Shown here piece after piece: positions 49,381 through 58,301 of a stretch of 64,000 nt of DNA. A model generated the notes under the pieces. The model saw nothing but the letters and a program-made list of their open reading frames with translations, did no database searches and was not told the DNA's origin. The stretch is from NCBI RefSeq assembly GCF_037977055.1, contig NZ_CP150274.1:1364001-1428000 (forward strand). The letters run 5' to 3'. Position 1 is the first letter of the stretch. Every line of letters begins with the position of its first letter. This stretch comes from Paenibacillus sp. FSL K6-1096 (GTDB lineage Bacteria > Bacillota > Bacilli > Paenibacillales > Paenibacillaceae). The translations under genes and the position numbers were made by a program.

Positions 49381-49647
49381 TCCCCCAAGAAATTCGCAGA
49401 ACACCTCTTACTTCGACAAGCAAAGCTATTAGATCATCTGAAAGAAAGGTCTGGCAGACAATTTAGTTTATGCAGAGAATAGTGTGATTCACATCACGCC
49501 AGCAGGAATTATGTGGTAAATGAGTAACCAGGCATTCTATAATTTTAGCACCTCTTGATTAGATATATATACCAAAATTGAAGAGGCCGAGGCACACTGT
49601 TATGCAGTTTATATGGCTTCAAATAAAGCCTCTTTATAGATTCAAAA

Positions 49648-49677
49648 TCATAGGACAATCCGAGCTATGCATACGTA
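49648..49677 (+). promoter_or_regulatory. Possible sporulation-sigma promoter of the recombinase operon
   Basis: TCATAGG (49648-49654), a 15-base spacer and CATACGTA (49670-49677) resemble the SigE -35 and -10 (CATACANT) elements. The predicted start is about 25 bases before the small gene. Match to consensus is partial, so this is a suggestion only. Confidence 0.3.
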
Positions 49678-49710
49678 TGATAAAGATTAGGCTTAAGAGG
49701 AGGCGACAAA

Positions 49711-49980
49711 ATGCATCTAAAAAAACGTATTAAGCTTTCAGAGTTAGCAGAAGTAGATATCACAACTGTGAACAAGGAGGATTTGGCTGATCTTAGCGGT
49801 TTCACCTTCGATAACACTATTATTCAAGAGCAACGTGCAAAAGGTGTCATAACGGCTGCAAAAAACCCCTACTGCTTTCGCCTAGGTGAGACGGGTGTTA
49901 AATTGGAGTTCCCTGAGGATGCCCCCACTTTGCAGGATTTGTTCTCCGACTTTCTGAAACGTAACAAGAATGGTCTTTAG
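49711..49980 (+). CDS. Small DUF protein upstream of the recombinase
   Basis: 89 residues with no membrane segment. It resembles the small DUF6870-like proteins seen beside TnpX-type recombinases in clostridial elements, with the conserved-looking AAKNPYCFRLGETGVKLEF. AGGAGG lies about 8 bases before the ATG. It ends 44 bp before the recombinase gene, so both are probably on one transcript. It might assist the recombinase, for instance as a directionality factor; this is a guess from position and size. Confidence 0.6.
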   Translation: MHLKKRIKLSELAEVDITTVNKEDLADLSGFTFDNTIIQEQRAKGVITAAKNPYCFRLGETGVKLEFPEDAPTLQDLFSDFLKRNKNGL

Positions 49981-50024
49981 AGCTATTTATGGCCAGAGCT
50001 GAAAGGTAATGAGAGGGGGATAAA

Positions 50025-51719
50025 ATGCATAAAACCCGAGTTAACCCTGCGGAATTAGCTGCATTCAAGCAATCAAGGAAGGTATGGTATGTCGGACTCT
50101 ATATCAGATTATCCAAGGAGGACGAACACTTACTTAAGCATGACGATTCCGGGAGTATTAATAATCAGGTAAAAATTTTACGAAGGCATTTTTCTGAAAT
50201 AAAAGATGGAGATATATACCATATAGTCAAGATTTTCATTGATGATGGTGTATCAGGAACAACCGACGAGAAGCGGGAGAATTTCCAAGAGATGCTCGCC
50301 TATATTGTAGCAGGAAAGATTAATTGTGTTGCTGTGAAGGACTTGGCCCGTTCATTCCGCAACTATAGTGACCAGGGTTATTATCTGGACGATTTTTTTC
50401 CCCGTTATAACATACGTTTTATCTCGTTATATCACCAAACGCTGGATAGCTATAAAGCCCCCTATAACATGCGTAATATCTCCGTTCCCATACAAGGCCT
50501 GATCAATGAGAACCATTGTGCTGAAACCTCCGACAAGGTCAGAGCGGTATTTGACTTGAAACGCAGCAACGGCGAACATATCGGCTCCTTTGCCCCCTTT
50601 GGTTATTTGAAGAACCCGAATGATAAAAATGCTCTAATCATTGATGAAGCCGCTGCAGCTGTTGTCCGGAATATTTACAGCAGTTTTTTGGGAGGCATGA
50701 GCAAAAATGCGATTGTCCGGAGCCTAAATGAACAGGGCATTCTATGTCCGGCCTTGTATAAGCGGGAGGTTCTAAAACAGAAATATACAAATCCGAATCT
50801 GGATGCAACAAAAAAACCTTTATGGTCAGCTACATCCGTGACGACAATCTTAAAAAACCGTATGTATTGCGGTGATATGGTGCAAGGGCGCTATCGCAAG
50901 AAAAGCTATAAAATTCATGTGCAGGAAAGAATGCCGGAGAATGAATGGTACATTGTCGAGAATACCCATGAATCGATTATTGAACGGTCACTCTTTGAAA
51001 AGGCTCAGGTATTGTTGACGAAAAATACCCGAACCGGTCCGCAACAGAAGGAGCTGTACTTATTCAGCGGTTATCTGCGCTGTGCAGATTGCGGCAAGGC
51101 AATGGCGCGCAGCCAGGTTAAAGGCAACATCTATTACTTCTGCCGTACCTACAAAGACCAATCCAAAACAGCTTGCTCAAAGCACTCTTTCAAGCATTGC
51201 CAATTAGAGAAGGCTGTACTTTATGCAATCCAACAGCAGATTTATCTGGCAGTTGACTATTGGAAAACGATTGCCATCATCAACAAAGCCCCATTGTATA
51301 AAAGCCCGTCTGTTAAATTACAGAATGCTCTGGAGCAGAGAGAAAAACAGCTTGCAAATATTGCCCGATATAAGCAGCTCGTGTGGCAGGACTGGAAGGA
51401 TGGTTTAATCTCCCAGATGGAATATCTCCAAATGTCCGAGGGTTACAGCAGTCAAATGCAGGAGCTGGAACAGATCATTGATACATTGAGAGCGGAAAGG
51501 AAAACACTTAAACACGAAGTGGATGCCACGGAGCCCTTCTTCAAAGCATACAAGAAGTTTCAGAACATAGAGAAGCTGACTAGGGATGTCCTGGTTGAAC
51601 TTGTAGAGCAGATCAAAATCTATGAGAACGGAAATATCAGCATAAAATTCAAGTTCATAGATGAAATTCAAAGAGTGTATCAATATGTAGTGATTAATAC
51701 TCAATCTGAGGTGGTTTAA
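50025..51719 (+). CDS. Large serine recombinase, TnpX type
   Basis: 564 residues. The N-terminal resolvase domain (about 20-170) has the nucleophile S30 in YIRLSKEDE and DDGVSGT, and an arginine motif in [10 protein letters not shown] recombinase domain (about 185-300) is followed by a zinc ribbon (RCADCGK, YYFCRTY), a coiled coil (about 430-500) and a C-terminal domain like DUF4368, the order in TnpX of Tn4451. AGGGGG lies 5-8 bases before the ATG. Its stop lies 25 bp before an arm of the element end and overlaps the tail of the N-terminal host frame. It probably catalyses excision and integration of this element. Confidence 0.92.
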   Translation: MHKTRVNPAELAAFKQSRKVWYVGLYIRLSKEDEHLLKHDDSGSINNQVKILRRHFSEIKDGDIYHIVKIFIDDGVSGTTDEKRENFQEMLAYIVAGKINCVAVKDLARSFRNYSDQGYYLDDFFPRYNIRFISLYHQTLDSYKAPYNMRNISVPIQGLINENHCAETSDKVRAVFDLKRSNGEHIGSFAPFGYLKNPNDKNALIIDEAAAAVVRNIYSSFLGGMSKNAIVRSLNEQGILCPALYKREVLKQKYTNPNLDATKKPLWSATSVTTILKNRMYCGDMVQGRYRKKSYKIHVQERMPENEWYIVENTHESIIERSLFEKAQVLLTKNTRTGPQQKELYLFSGYLRCADCGKAMARSQVKGNIYYFCRTYKDQSKTACSKHSFKHCQLEKAVLYAIQQQIYLAVDYWKTIAIINKAPLYKSPSVKLQNALEQREKQLANIARYKQLVWQDWKDGLISQMEYLQMSEGYSSQMQELEQIIDTLRAERKTLKHEVDATEPFFKAYKKFQNIEKLTRDVLVELVEQIKIYENGNISIKFKFIDEIQRVYQYVVINTQSEVV

Positions 51720-52087
51720 CTGGCTAATAATTCGCTAACTGCCCGTTTTCCTAATTTACGTGCTGCGGTTGCGCCAGTTGGCCCAACAAGCGTAGGAGTA
51801 CTCAGAATGCTGTCAAGCTTGCTGCTTAATAACCATTCCTTCTTTACCGTTTCACGCAATGTGCTGATCACACTGTCATTGACACTGAGAATATCGCTTA
51901 TTGTAACATCTGGAGCACTCACACCAGGCAAAGTTCCCAGAATATACTGCAGCTTCTCCCCCTCAGCATTAATAATGTGACTAAGGCCCAGTTCCTCCAT
52001 GGCTATAGATGAGATCAGTAACGAAATGGCGTCTTCTCTGGATAATGAAATAGTTGGCGTTATGTTGGGCAGGTTCGCTTGTGACAT
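51716..52087 (-). pseudogene. 5' segment of the interrupted collagen-like spore-surface gene
   Basis: 123 codons as read, but only the first 107 (52087-51767) are host sequence. The N-terminal domain ([40 protein letters not shown]) resembles that of the protein at 47010. It ends in LVGPTGAT, the start of a Gly-X-Y repeat, then runs 16 residues into element sequence ([15 protein letters not shown]). GAGGAG lies about 8 bases before the ATG. Joining its T107 to G at 49349 gives [13 protein letters not shown] and a predicted 393-residue protein. See the element and findings. Confidence 0.82.
51741..51790. other. Element end 2: attachment site at the 5' segment
   Basis: Arm GTTTTCCT at 51745-51752, then 15 bases, then the core (GT at 51768-51769 within the shared GGT 51767-51769), and host TGCGCCAGTTGGCCCAACA beyond. 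Placed end to end with the other junction, it forms an attP-like site with symmetric arms. Confidence 0.75.
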
Positions 52088-52109
52088 ATAATGTCTCCTC
52101 TCAATAATG

Positions 52110-52137
52110 AAGTATTTGCTTACAGTGTTACCAATAT
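52110..52137 (-). promoter_or_regulatory. Possible SigE-like promoter of the interrupted gene
   Basis: On the reverse strand GGATATT (ending at 52133-52137 as ATATT) is followed by 15 bases and AAATACTT (52110-52117), similar to SigE elements. It is about 25 bp before the ATG. The match is partial; expression in the mother cell would be expected for a spore-surface protein. The stretch 52088-52356 otherwise shows no gene. Confidence 0.3.
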
Positions 52138-52356
52138 CCCCCTTCCTCTGTTAGTGCTTTATAGTATTATTGAGGGCACGCACATGTGTGGGCGAACAGC
52201 CCCCTGCTTTGGATACGTTCAACAAGTTTCCTTAACAGAGGGCGGAAGCCCCGCCTGACGAAACATCATTCTTAAGTTCATCTTTTATAATTCATTATTA
52301 TGTTTGTTTTAGGCACATTGAGACCATTTTTCTGGAAATGAAATCCTTTAATTACA

Positions 52357-54273
52357 TTAAATATTATATCTCATTTGATCATGATCCATTGGAATATGGA
52401 TTTTCGCCTCACCAGCCGTTGTCAGTATGATCTTATCTTTGGCAATATCGACCTTCAACAAAGTCTCTGGGGACTCATGCAAAATATTACCAGACGCACT
52501 GATCTGACGAGCAGAATATTCAGCTGAAGGGTCGCCGTATACCGCCGAGGCCAGCCAATGAACTCCAGGCTCCAGTGATGCCGTCAGGGTAGGCAGCACC
52601 GTCCGGGGATGAAGCAGATTCGTGTTGGCATTCGGCGAGATTAGCTGAGCCTTCGTATAACCCATCAACCCTTTGATGGCGCTCGTTCCCCATGGGGTCG
52701 CTGCTGCCGCAGCCAGACCGTCCAGGTGCTGCACCAGCTCCGTCTCCTGGCCCAGCGCGAAGCCTCCTTCTGCGACGTCCAGCGCCCGGCCTGTCTCAAT
52801 CCGGTGAATACGGATGTGCCAGGGCAGGCCGGCTACCACCCAGGTGCGCACTACTACGTCTCTCCAAGGCAGCCACACGGAGCGCAGTACATTGTCGATG
52901 ATCTCCGTCTCCCGGTTCCGGCGGCGCACCCGGTACAGATTGTCCCCGCCTTCACTTAGCGCCAGCATGGAATCATACGCTCCTTGTGCCAAGCCCCATT
53001 CAGCCCGGGGCACGCTGAAGCCGAAGCCGGTGGAATAGACGAATTTCTCGTATTTGGCTGAGGTATGAGTATGCTCATTGGTGTACAGATGCCCGCTGTT
53101 GAAGGCAGCGACATGGCCGGAATCCGGCTCGCGGACCAGGACGAGATGCGGCGGGTTCTGCACCATCACCGCAGGCAGCTCCGGCAACGGCAGCTCGGGC
53201 TCACTCCAGAACGGATGCTCTGCACTGAGTGCCAGCGGCAGGAATGTCTTCAGCGCCCAATACGGCGAGCCGGGCGCATTATAATTCTCAGCCATGATCA
53301 GGTTCGGATAGGTATATCCGACGGTCAGCACACCTGCGGCATCGAAGATCGGCTGACTGAACCACCAGCGCAGATTGCGCAGCACGATACCTTTGACCAC
53401 ACCTGCCGGAATGCCTTCAACTCCGGCATAGGCGAAAGCGCTCCAGAACGCGGATTGGGCGAACCGGTAAGCAAGACTGCGGCCATACGGGAGTGCAGCG
53501 CCGTCCGGCGCGAACCAGCCGATGAATCCGGCGGCGAACAGCCGGGCCCGTTCCTTGAACCTGCGGGAGCGTTCAGGATCATCATGCTCCATCAGCTTGG
53601 CGTACATCAGTGAATAATAATGGATAGCAAACGGGCCGTAATAATCGCAATGGCCGTCAATGCCGTCGCTGTACCAGCCCTCGCCCAGATAGAAGGCATC
53701 CATCCGCTGGAGGTTGTTCTCCAGCTGAACGGCATCATACGGCCGTCCGATATGGCGGAACCCGATATTGACCAGCACGTTGAAGAACAGCCAGTTACAG
53801 TCATAACAAGGATGGCTGTTAATCTGATTCAGCCATTGATAGAGGTGCTCCTGCTCCTGCGCAGTGAGCGGGGTCCAGATATGCTCCGGCGCACTGGCGA
53901 GCGCGAACCCGAAGGCGGCCATCTCCACCAGCCGCTGGTCGTAGTCCTGCACCTCGCCCCAGTATTCTTCATGCCCAGGATCGGTCCCATGCCGGATACC
54001 GTCCAACACTGCGGCCCATAGGTCACTCTTCCCGCCTCCGCTCAGCAGCGGAATCAATCCCCACAGCACCCGGGAGAAGCCTTCCATACCGGCAATCGCT
54101 GCCGGATAACTCGCTCCCGTTGCGCCCACTTCAAGTCTCGCGCCTCCGCTGCTATAGAACGGGCGAAGCGGACCGGTAAGCTGGTCCAGCGCTGTCCGCA
54201 GGTCGTCCCGGGTCTTCAGCGGATTGTCAGCAACCGGTAGCCGCCGCTGCGGCGAAGCTGCCTTAGCATTCAT
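52357..54273 (-). CDS. DUF2264 domain-containing protein
   Basis: 638 residues from the ATG at 54273, with AGGAGG 10 bases upstream. The DUF2264 domain (about 15-380) has an alpha/alpha-barrel look, with repeated aromatic and acidic motifs such as WYSDGIDGHCDYYGPFAIHY and CYDCNWLFF. These proteins occur in polysaccharide utilisation loci and may be glycosidases or lyases, but a reaction is not established. It is the third gene of the operon with GH88 and a heparinase-like lyase, so it probably acts on the same uronic-acid polymer. Confidence 0.85.
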   Translation of the reverse strand: MNAKAASPQRRLPVADNPLKTRDDLRTALDQLTGPLRPFYSSGGARLEVGATGASYPAAIAGMEGFSRVLWGLIPLLSGGGKSDLWAAVLDGIRHGTDPGHEEYWGEVQDYDQRLVEMAAFGFALASAPEHIWTPLTAQEQEHLYQWLNQINSHPCYDCNWLFFNVLVNIGFRHIGRPYDAVQLENNLQRMDAFYLGEGWYSDGIDGHCDYYGPFAIHYYSLMYAKLMEHDDPERSRRFKERARLFAAGFIGWFAPDGAALPYGRSLAYRFAQSAFWSAFAYAGVEGIPAGVVKGIVLRNLRWWFSQPIFDAAGVLTVGYTYPNLIMAENYNAPGSPYWALKTFLPLALSAEHPFWSEPELPLPELPAVMVQNPPHLVLVREPDSGHVAAFNSGHLYTNEHTHTSAKYEKFVYSTGFGFSVPRAEWGLAQGAYDSMLALSEGGDNLYRVRRRNRETEIIDNVLRSVWLPWRDVVVRTWVVAGLPWHIRIHRIETGRALDVAEGGFALGQETELVQHLDGLAAAAATPWGTSAIKGLMGYTKAQLISPNANTNLLHPRTVLPTLTASLEPGVHWLASAVYGDPSAEYSARQISASGNILHESPETLLKVDIAKDKIILTTAGEAKIHIPMDHDQMRYNI

Positions 54274-54287
54274 GCTCCTCACCCCTC

Positions 54288-55430
54288 CTACTCCCAATAG
54301 AATGGCCCGGCGTCTCTGATCCGCGCCAACGCCTCAACATAGAAGAAATCACCGTAGATCAGCGGCACATCGATGTTCCGGTTCTCCGGGTAGTTGCTGG
54401 TGCCGTGAAGCAGCAGCCCTTCTTCCCCGTCATCGTCCCAGGTGCCGTAATTGCGGTAGAGGGACTCAGTGATGCGGAGAGCCGCATTCCGGTAGACATG
54501 TGCTTCGGATGCCTCCGTCTGGCTGGCCAGCAGCAGCAGGCCGCTGGCCGCGCAGGAGCCGGCAGAGGTATCGCGGATTTCGCCAACTTCTCCCGGTGCG
54601 CGGAAATCCCAATGCGGCACATGGTCCTCAGGCAGACGTGTGATGAAGAAATGGGCCACCTGCTTGGAGGCGTCAAGATAGCTCTGCTTGCCGGTATGGT
54701 GATAAGCCAGCGCCAGGCCGTAGAGCGCCCAGGCCGCCCCGCGGGACCAGGCCGATTCCGGCGCATAGCCTTGCCCGCCGCGCTTCTCCAGAACTTCGCC
54801 GGTCTCCGGGTCAAAGTTGACAATATGATAGACCGAGCCGTCCGGCCGGATGAAATGCTCCAGCACGGTGTCCATATGCGCCTCGGCAATATGCCGGTAA
54901 CGCGGGTCCCCGCTTACCGCTGAAGCCCAGAACAGCAGGCTTGTATTCATGCTGCAGTCGATAATCGCCACTCCGCTGTTGTCCTCGCCTTCGCGCCAGG
55001 GATTCCAGGCCCGGATATAGCGGCCCTTCAGGTTGAAGCGGGCGGCCAGATGGCTCGCCGCCTTCAGCCCGCGGACGCGCGATGCCTCCGCACCCGTCAG
55101 CTTATAATTGGCTACGCTGGTCAGCAGCCACATGAAGCCCAGGTCATGATCCAGCTTCACATAACCGTCCAGCACCTCATCCAGCCGCTGCTCGCAGTCT
55201 TCAGCAATGGCCTTCAAGCTGACGTCCCCCTCCCCGCTCCCGGCATAGAGCTGCCAGAGCATGCCCGGCCAGAAGCCGGCGGTCCACCAGCTCGGGGCCT
55301 CCAGCACATACTTGCTTCCCTGGCTGGCATGGGGAAATTCAGCCCCAATGCGTGCGCTGTTCCGCCTGGTTTTGGCCAGCGCCTGGTTCCACGCCTCGTC
55401 TACCCACACCTGCTGTGTCGTTCCGCTCAT
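54288..55430 (-). CDS. GH88 unsaturated glucuronyl hydrolase
   Basis: 380 residues. GH88 enzymes hydrate and remove the unsaturated uronic acid that lyases leave on oligosaccharide ends. D96 in LDHDLGF and D158 in IIDCSMN match the catalytic pair of Bacillus UGL; WWTAGFWPG and PESAWSRGAAWALYG are also typical. No signal peptide, so it is probably cytoplasmic. It is flanked by a heparinase-like lyase that would create its substrate and by the DUF2264 gene. The ribosome site (GGCGGGA) is moderate. Confidence 0.93.
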   Translation of the reverse strand: MSGTTQQVWVDEAWNQALAKTRRNSARIGAEFPHASQGSKYVLEAPSWWTAGFWPGMLWQLYAGSGEGDVSLKAIAEDCEQRLDEVLDGYVKLDHDLGFMWLLTSVANYKLTGAEASRVRGLKAASHLAARFNLKGRYIRAWNPWREGEDNSGVAIIDCSMNTSLLFWASAVSGDPRYRHIAEAHMDTVLEHFIRPDGSVYHIVNFDPETGEVLEKRGGQGYAPESAWSRGAAWALYGLALAYHHTGKQSYLDASKQVAHFFITRLPEDHVPHWDFRAPGEVGEIRDTSAGSCAASGLLLLASQTEASEAHVYRNAALRITESLYRNYGTWDDDGEEGLLLHGTSNYPENRNIDVPLIYGDFFYVEALARIRDAGPFYWE

Positions 55431-55477
55431 CTTATAATCCCGCCTTTGTCACAATATTCGGCTCTCCCGCCGTTCAC

Positions 55478-57292
55478 TTACAGAAATTGAAACGTAAATC
55501 TCAGCACACCCTCTGCCTCCGGCCGGAGAAGCTGAAAGTCCAGACTATGCCACTGCGTGTCCCGGCCATAATGATCCTTGTATACATGAGCGTTAATCTC
55601 AGGCTGCACCAGCTGCGGATCATAGGCAACCTGAACGCCATTACCCGCAATAGATCCGGGCAGCAATACGCTGCCGGGCTGAAGCAGCTCCGGCCTGCGC
55701 CAGGTGACAAACCGCTCCGTCCAGCTTGCCGGTGCTCCGTTATACTGGTAGGTTTCGGTCAGCTCCAGACGGGGCCGCTCCTCCTTATGCCAGACCAGCG
55801 AACGTACCAGGGACTTCAGCCCGCTGACCGGATACGCCCCGGCCAGCTCCAGCGTCAGCTCATCCCGCTCTTCCCCCGCTGAAGCATGAAGCACCTCAGC
55901 GCGGAACTCCCGCCCGGCCCCTTGATACTGTCCGTCAATGATTGGCACCGAATGTCCCTGCGAGCCATTGCAGTCATACCCGTAACGCCCGGCGCCGAAA
56001 TACTCGGCCGTATACTCCCCGCAGCCCAGATCGGCGGCGAGGATCTCCCCCCGGCTGCTCAGAATGAATTGGCCGAGGTCATTATGGTTGTGCGGCTCGT
56101 CGTTATGCCCGCCCTTGGCGGCGAAGCCGAAGGCTCCGGCCACAGATACATGCCGCGACACCAGCCAGGCGGCATCGGGCAGATAACAGCTGCCCGCCTC
56201 CCAGGCCTCCTGCTCCCCGCCTGCTCTCACCCAGAGCAGGTTGCGGAGCGCCGGAGCGAAGCGGCTGCAATGGTCCTCCGTGAACGGGGCACGCAGAGCG
56301 GACGGCGGACGCAGCACACCTTCACAGGTCTCCGCGAGATAGTGGGAGAGTCCCATGTGCACTCTCACCTGCGGCTGCGAATCCGAGAAATTGGCGACAT
56401 AGCTGCCGTCAATGAAGCACTGCTGCTGGAAGCGGGCGATCCGCGCCACCTTGTCCTGCCTGAACCAGTCCAGCCGGCCCCCGCTTCTGGCGCGGAGCAG
56501 ATCGCTGTAATACGTGAAATAGCCGAAGCCGTAATTCCAATAGCCCAGCCCCTCCTGGCACGCGCCGTCATTCCCGAAGCCTTGCAGGTAATAATCCATG
56601 CTGCGTTCTGTCTTCAGCAGAATATCCGCCAGCATGGAGTTATCCTCCACAAGCAGCAGTGCAGCAGCCCCGACCGAGCCTGAGCAGACCGCCGCCCAGT
56701 TATGGGTAGAGGTCTCCCAGAAATACGGGCCATGGGCAAGGAACGGCTGGAAGATCCGCTTTTGCAGCTCATAGCGTATCCGGTCCTTAAGCAGCGGGGC
56801 AAGCCGGTCCCCGAGCAGCACCCGGATTTCACTTAGAGCAAACCCCGTCTCCGCTGAGAATAGGTCAATATGCCGGTGAATCCCGGACGCCTCCGGCGCT
56901 GCGGGCAGATGGGCGGGAACGCACCAGGTATACTCATCGCAGACCGCCCAGACAATGTCACCCAGCTTCTCCAGCCAGTCTGCCCGCTCCGGCTCCAGCA
57001 GGCTTAAGAGGGCATACGTGTTCAATCTTCTCCGGCGGTCAAAATAGAGCCGTTCATACTCCAGCCGCGAACCGGTCCGCGCATACAGGGTGAAGGTGCT
57101 GTATGTCAGCACCGGGATCGGCTGCCCGTCCAGCCTGCGCGCCTCCGCGCGGATCTCTTCAATGTCTGCCTGCAAGGCTGCGGAGGACATGGCCCCGGTC
57201 CAAAAAGCTCCCGCATCCCCCTGCGGATAATAGAGACTTAAGTCAGCCGGTTTCATCCCGGCAACGATGTCCGTAAGCTCCTGCTTGTTCAT
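55478..57292 (-). CDS. Heparinase II/III family protein
   Basis: 604 residues from the ATG at 57292 with GGAGGGAG 8 bases upstream. An alpha/alpha toroid (about 1-360) is followed by the heparinase II-like beta-sandwich, with GGHNDEPHNHNDLGQFILSS carrying the family's His/Asn motif. Such enzymes cleave uronic-acid glycans by beta-elimination, giving unsaturated ends suited to the GH88 enzyme downstream. No signal peptide is seen, so an intracellular oligosaccharide lyase is likely. The exact polymer is unknown. Confidence 0.87.
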   Translation of the reverse strand: MNKQELTDIVAGMKPADLSLYYPQGDAGAFWTGAMSSAALQADIEEIRAEARRLDGQPIPVLTYSTFTLYARTGSRLEYERLYFDRRRRLNTYALLSLLEPERADWLEKLGDIVWAVCDEYTWCVPAHLPAAPEASGIHRHIDLFSAETGFALSEIRVLLGDRLAPLLKDRIRYELQKRIFQPFLAHGPYFWETSTHNWAAVCSGSVGAAALLLVEDNSMLADILLKTERSMDYYLQGFGNDGACQEGLGYWNYGFGYFTYYSDLLRARSGGRLDWFRQDKVARIARFQQQCFIDGSYVANFSDSQPQVRVHMGLSHYLAETCEGVLRPPSALRAPFTEDHCSRFAPALRNLLWVRAGGEQEAWEAGSCYLPDAAWLVSRHVSVAGAFGFAAKGGHNDEPHNHNDLGQFILSSRGEILAADLGCGEYTAEYFGAGRYGYDCNGSQGHSVPIIDGQYQGAGREFRAEVLHASAGEERDELTLELAGAYPVSGLKSLVRSLVWHKEERPRLELTETYQYNGAPASWTERFVTWRRPELLQPGSVLLPGSIAGNGVQVAYDPQLVQPEINAHVYKDHYGRDTQWHSLDFQLLRPEAEGVLRFTFQFL

Positions 57293-57324
57293 GGCTGGTT
57301 CTCCCTCCGAATAATACGTTTTCA

Positions 57325-57353
57325 TATATAGTGTACCTGTGATATTATTGCAA
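57325..57353 (-). promoter_or_regulatory. SigA-like promoter of the heparinase/GH88/DUF2264 operon
   Basis: On the reverse strand TTGCAA (57348-57353) and TATATA (57325-57330) are 17 bases apart, about 33 bp upstream of the start codon. It lies between the divergent lyase and AraC genes. Confidence 0.55.
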
Positions 57354-57417
57354 TGTCTTTGCGGATATTAACGATTTATTGCGAATGTTGTGATTACCAG
57401 AAAGGGAGGCAGCGGCC

Positions 57418-58248
57418 ATGAAGCATAACCGGTATTACGAGAAATTCGACGGCGATATTCTGGCCGGCCTGGGTAACTCCCCGGTCTCGCCGACCCGTGA
57501 TTTCCATATCCACGACCACTATGAAATCTTCCTGTTCCTCGGCGGCAGCGTGAACGGCTTCGTCGACCAGTACAGCTATCCGCTGCAGCGGGGCAACGTC
57601 CTCCTGTTCAACAATCATGAGATTCATAAGATCTTCAACGTCACCGGCCAGCCTTACGAACGGCTCACGATTCATTTCAAGGCACAGCTGGTCTATCCGT
57701 TCTGTACGGCGGCCACGAATCTGCTCGCGTGCTTTCAGAACCGTAAGCCGGGGGAGAATAATCTCGCACAGATGGAGGAGCCGCTGCTCACGGAATATAC
57801 CAAGCTGGCCCTGCAGCTGATCTCGGCCCTGGAGAACAGGCAGTACGGCAGCGAGGTGCTGGCACTGACCTATCTGATCCAGCTTCTGGTGATGGTCAAC
57901 GAGCTGTACAGCCGCTCCCGTTCCGCCGTGCCCAGCCTGATCTCCCCACATATCCAGTCCGCCATGAGCTATATCGACAACCACCTGCACCTGAAGCTGA
58001 CAATCGAGCATATCGCGGGCGAGCTGAACCTGGACAAATATTATCTCAGCCATCTGTTCAAGCAGCAGACCGGGGGCACCCTCTACCGTTATGTTTTGCT
58101 CAAAAAAATTGCCCTAGCCAAGCAGCTCCTCTCCGCCGGAACCTCCGTATCCGATACCTGCTACCTGTCCGGGTTCAACGATTACGCCAATTTCATCCGC
58201 ACGTTCAAGAACATCACGGGCATTCCGCCAGGCAAATACGGCAAATAG
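57418..58248 (+). CDS. AraC family transcriptional regulator
   Basis: 276 residues. A cupin-like N-terminal half (FHIHDHYEIFLFLGGSVNGF, then GNVLLFNNHEIHKIF) precedes two C-terminal HTH units (TIEHIAGELNLDKYYLSHLF and VSDTCYLSGFNDYANFIRTF). GGGAGG lies 8 bases before the ATG. It diverges from the lyase operon and probably activates it. Confidence 0.92.
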   Translation: MKHNRYYEKFDGDILAGLGNSPVSPTRDFHIHDHYEIFLFLGGSVNGFVDQYSYPLQRGNVLLFNNHEIHKIFNVTGQPYERLTIHFKAQLVYPFCTAATNLLACFQNRKPGENNLAQMEEPLLTEYTKLALQLISALENRQYGSEVLALTYLIQLLVMVNELYSRSRSAVPSLISPHIQSAMSYIDNHLHLKLTIEHIAGELNLDKYYLSHLFKQQTGGTLYRYVLLKKIALAKQLLSAGTSVSDTCYLSGFNDYANFIRTFKNITGIPPGKYGK

Positions 58249-58285
58249 AACGGTACTGCCCCCCGCCCGGGAGCGATACCGTTCT
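58247..58285. terminator. Terminator between convergent AraC and response regulator genes
   Basis: Stem AGAACGGTA / TACCGTTCT (58247-58255 with 58277-58285) with a GC-rich loop. It overlaps the AraC stop codon by two bases and serves both convergent genes. Confidence 0.7.
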
Positions 58286-58301
58286 TGTGCATGAAGACCG
58301 G

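Larger units (their letters stand above)
49350..51766. mobile_element. 2,417-bp serine-recombinase intervening element
   Basis: Bounded by an identical ACC on both host junctions (49350-49352 and 51767-51769). It is visibly more AT-rich than its neighbourhood and carries only a DUF protein (49711) and a TnpX-type recombinase (50025) in the forward direction, opposite to the host gene. The two ends hold inverted arms AGGAAAAC (49368-49375) and GTTTTCCT (51745-51752), each 15 bases from the central dinucleotide. Its length is not a multiple of three, so it breaks the host frame, and removing it restores the frame. The stretch 49376-49710 holds no gene apart from a possible stem AAGAGGC/GCCTCTT. 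Confidence 0.85.

Noticed and set aside
49483..49498. CRP-like site TGTGATTCACATCACG
   Set aside because: Resembles the E. coli CRP consensus, but CRP control of this kind is not expected in this group, and no gene start fits it.
52190..52260. Terminator after the DUF2264 gene
   Set aside because: A weak GGCGG/CCGCC stem without a following T-run.
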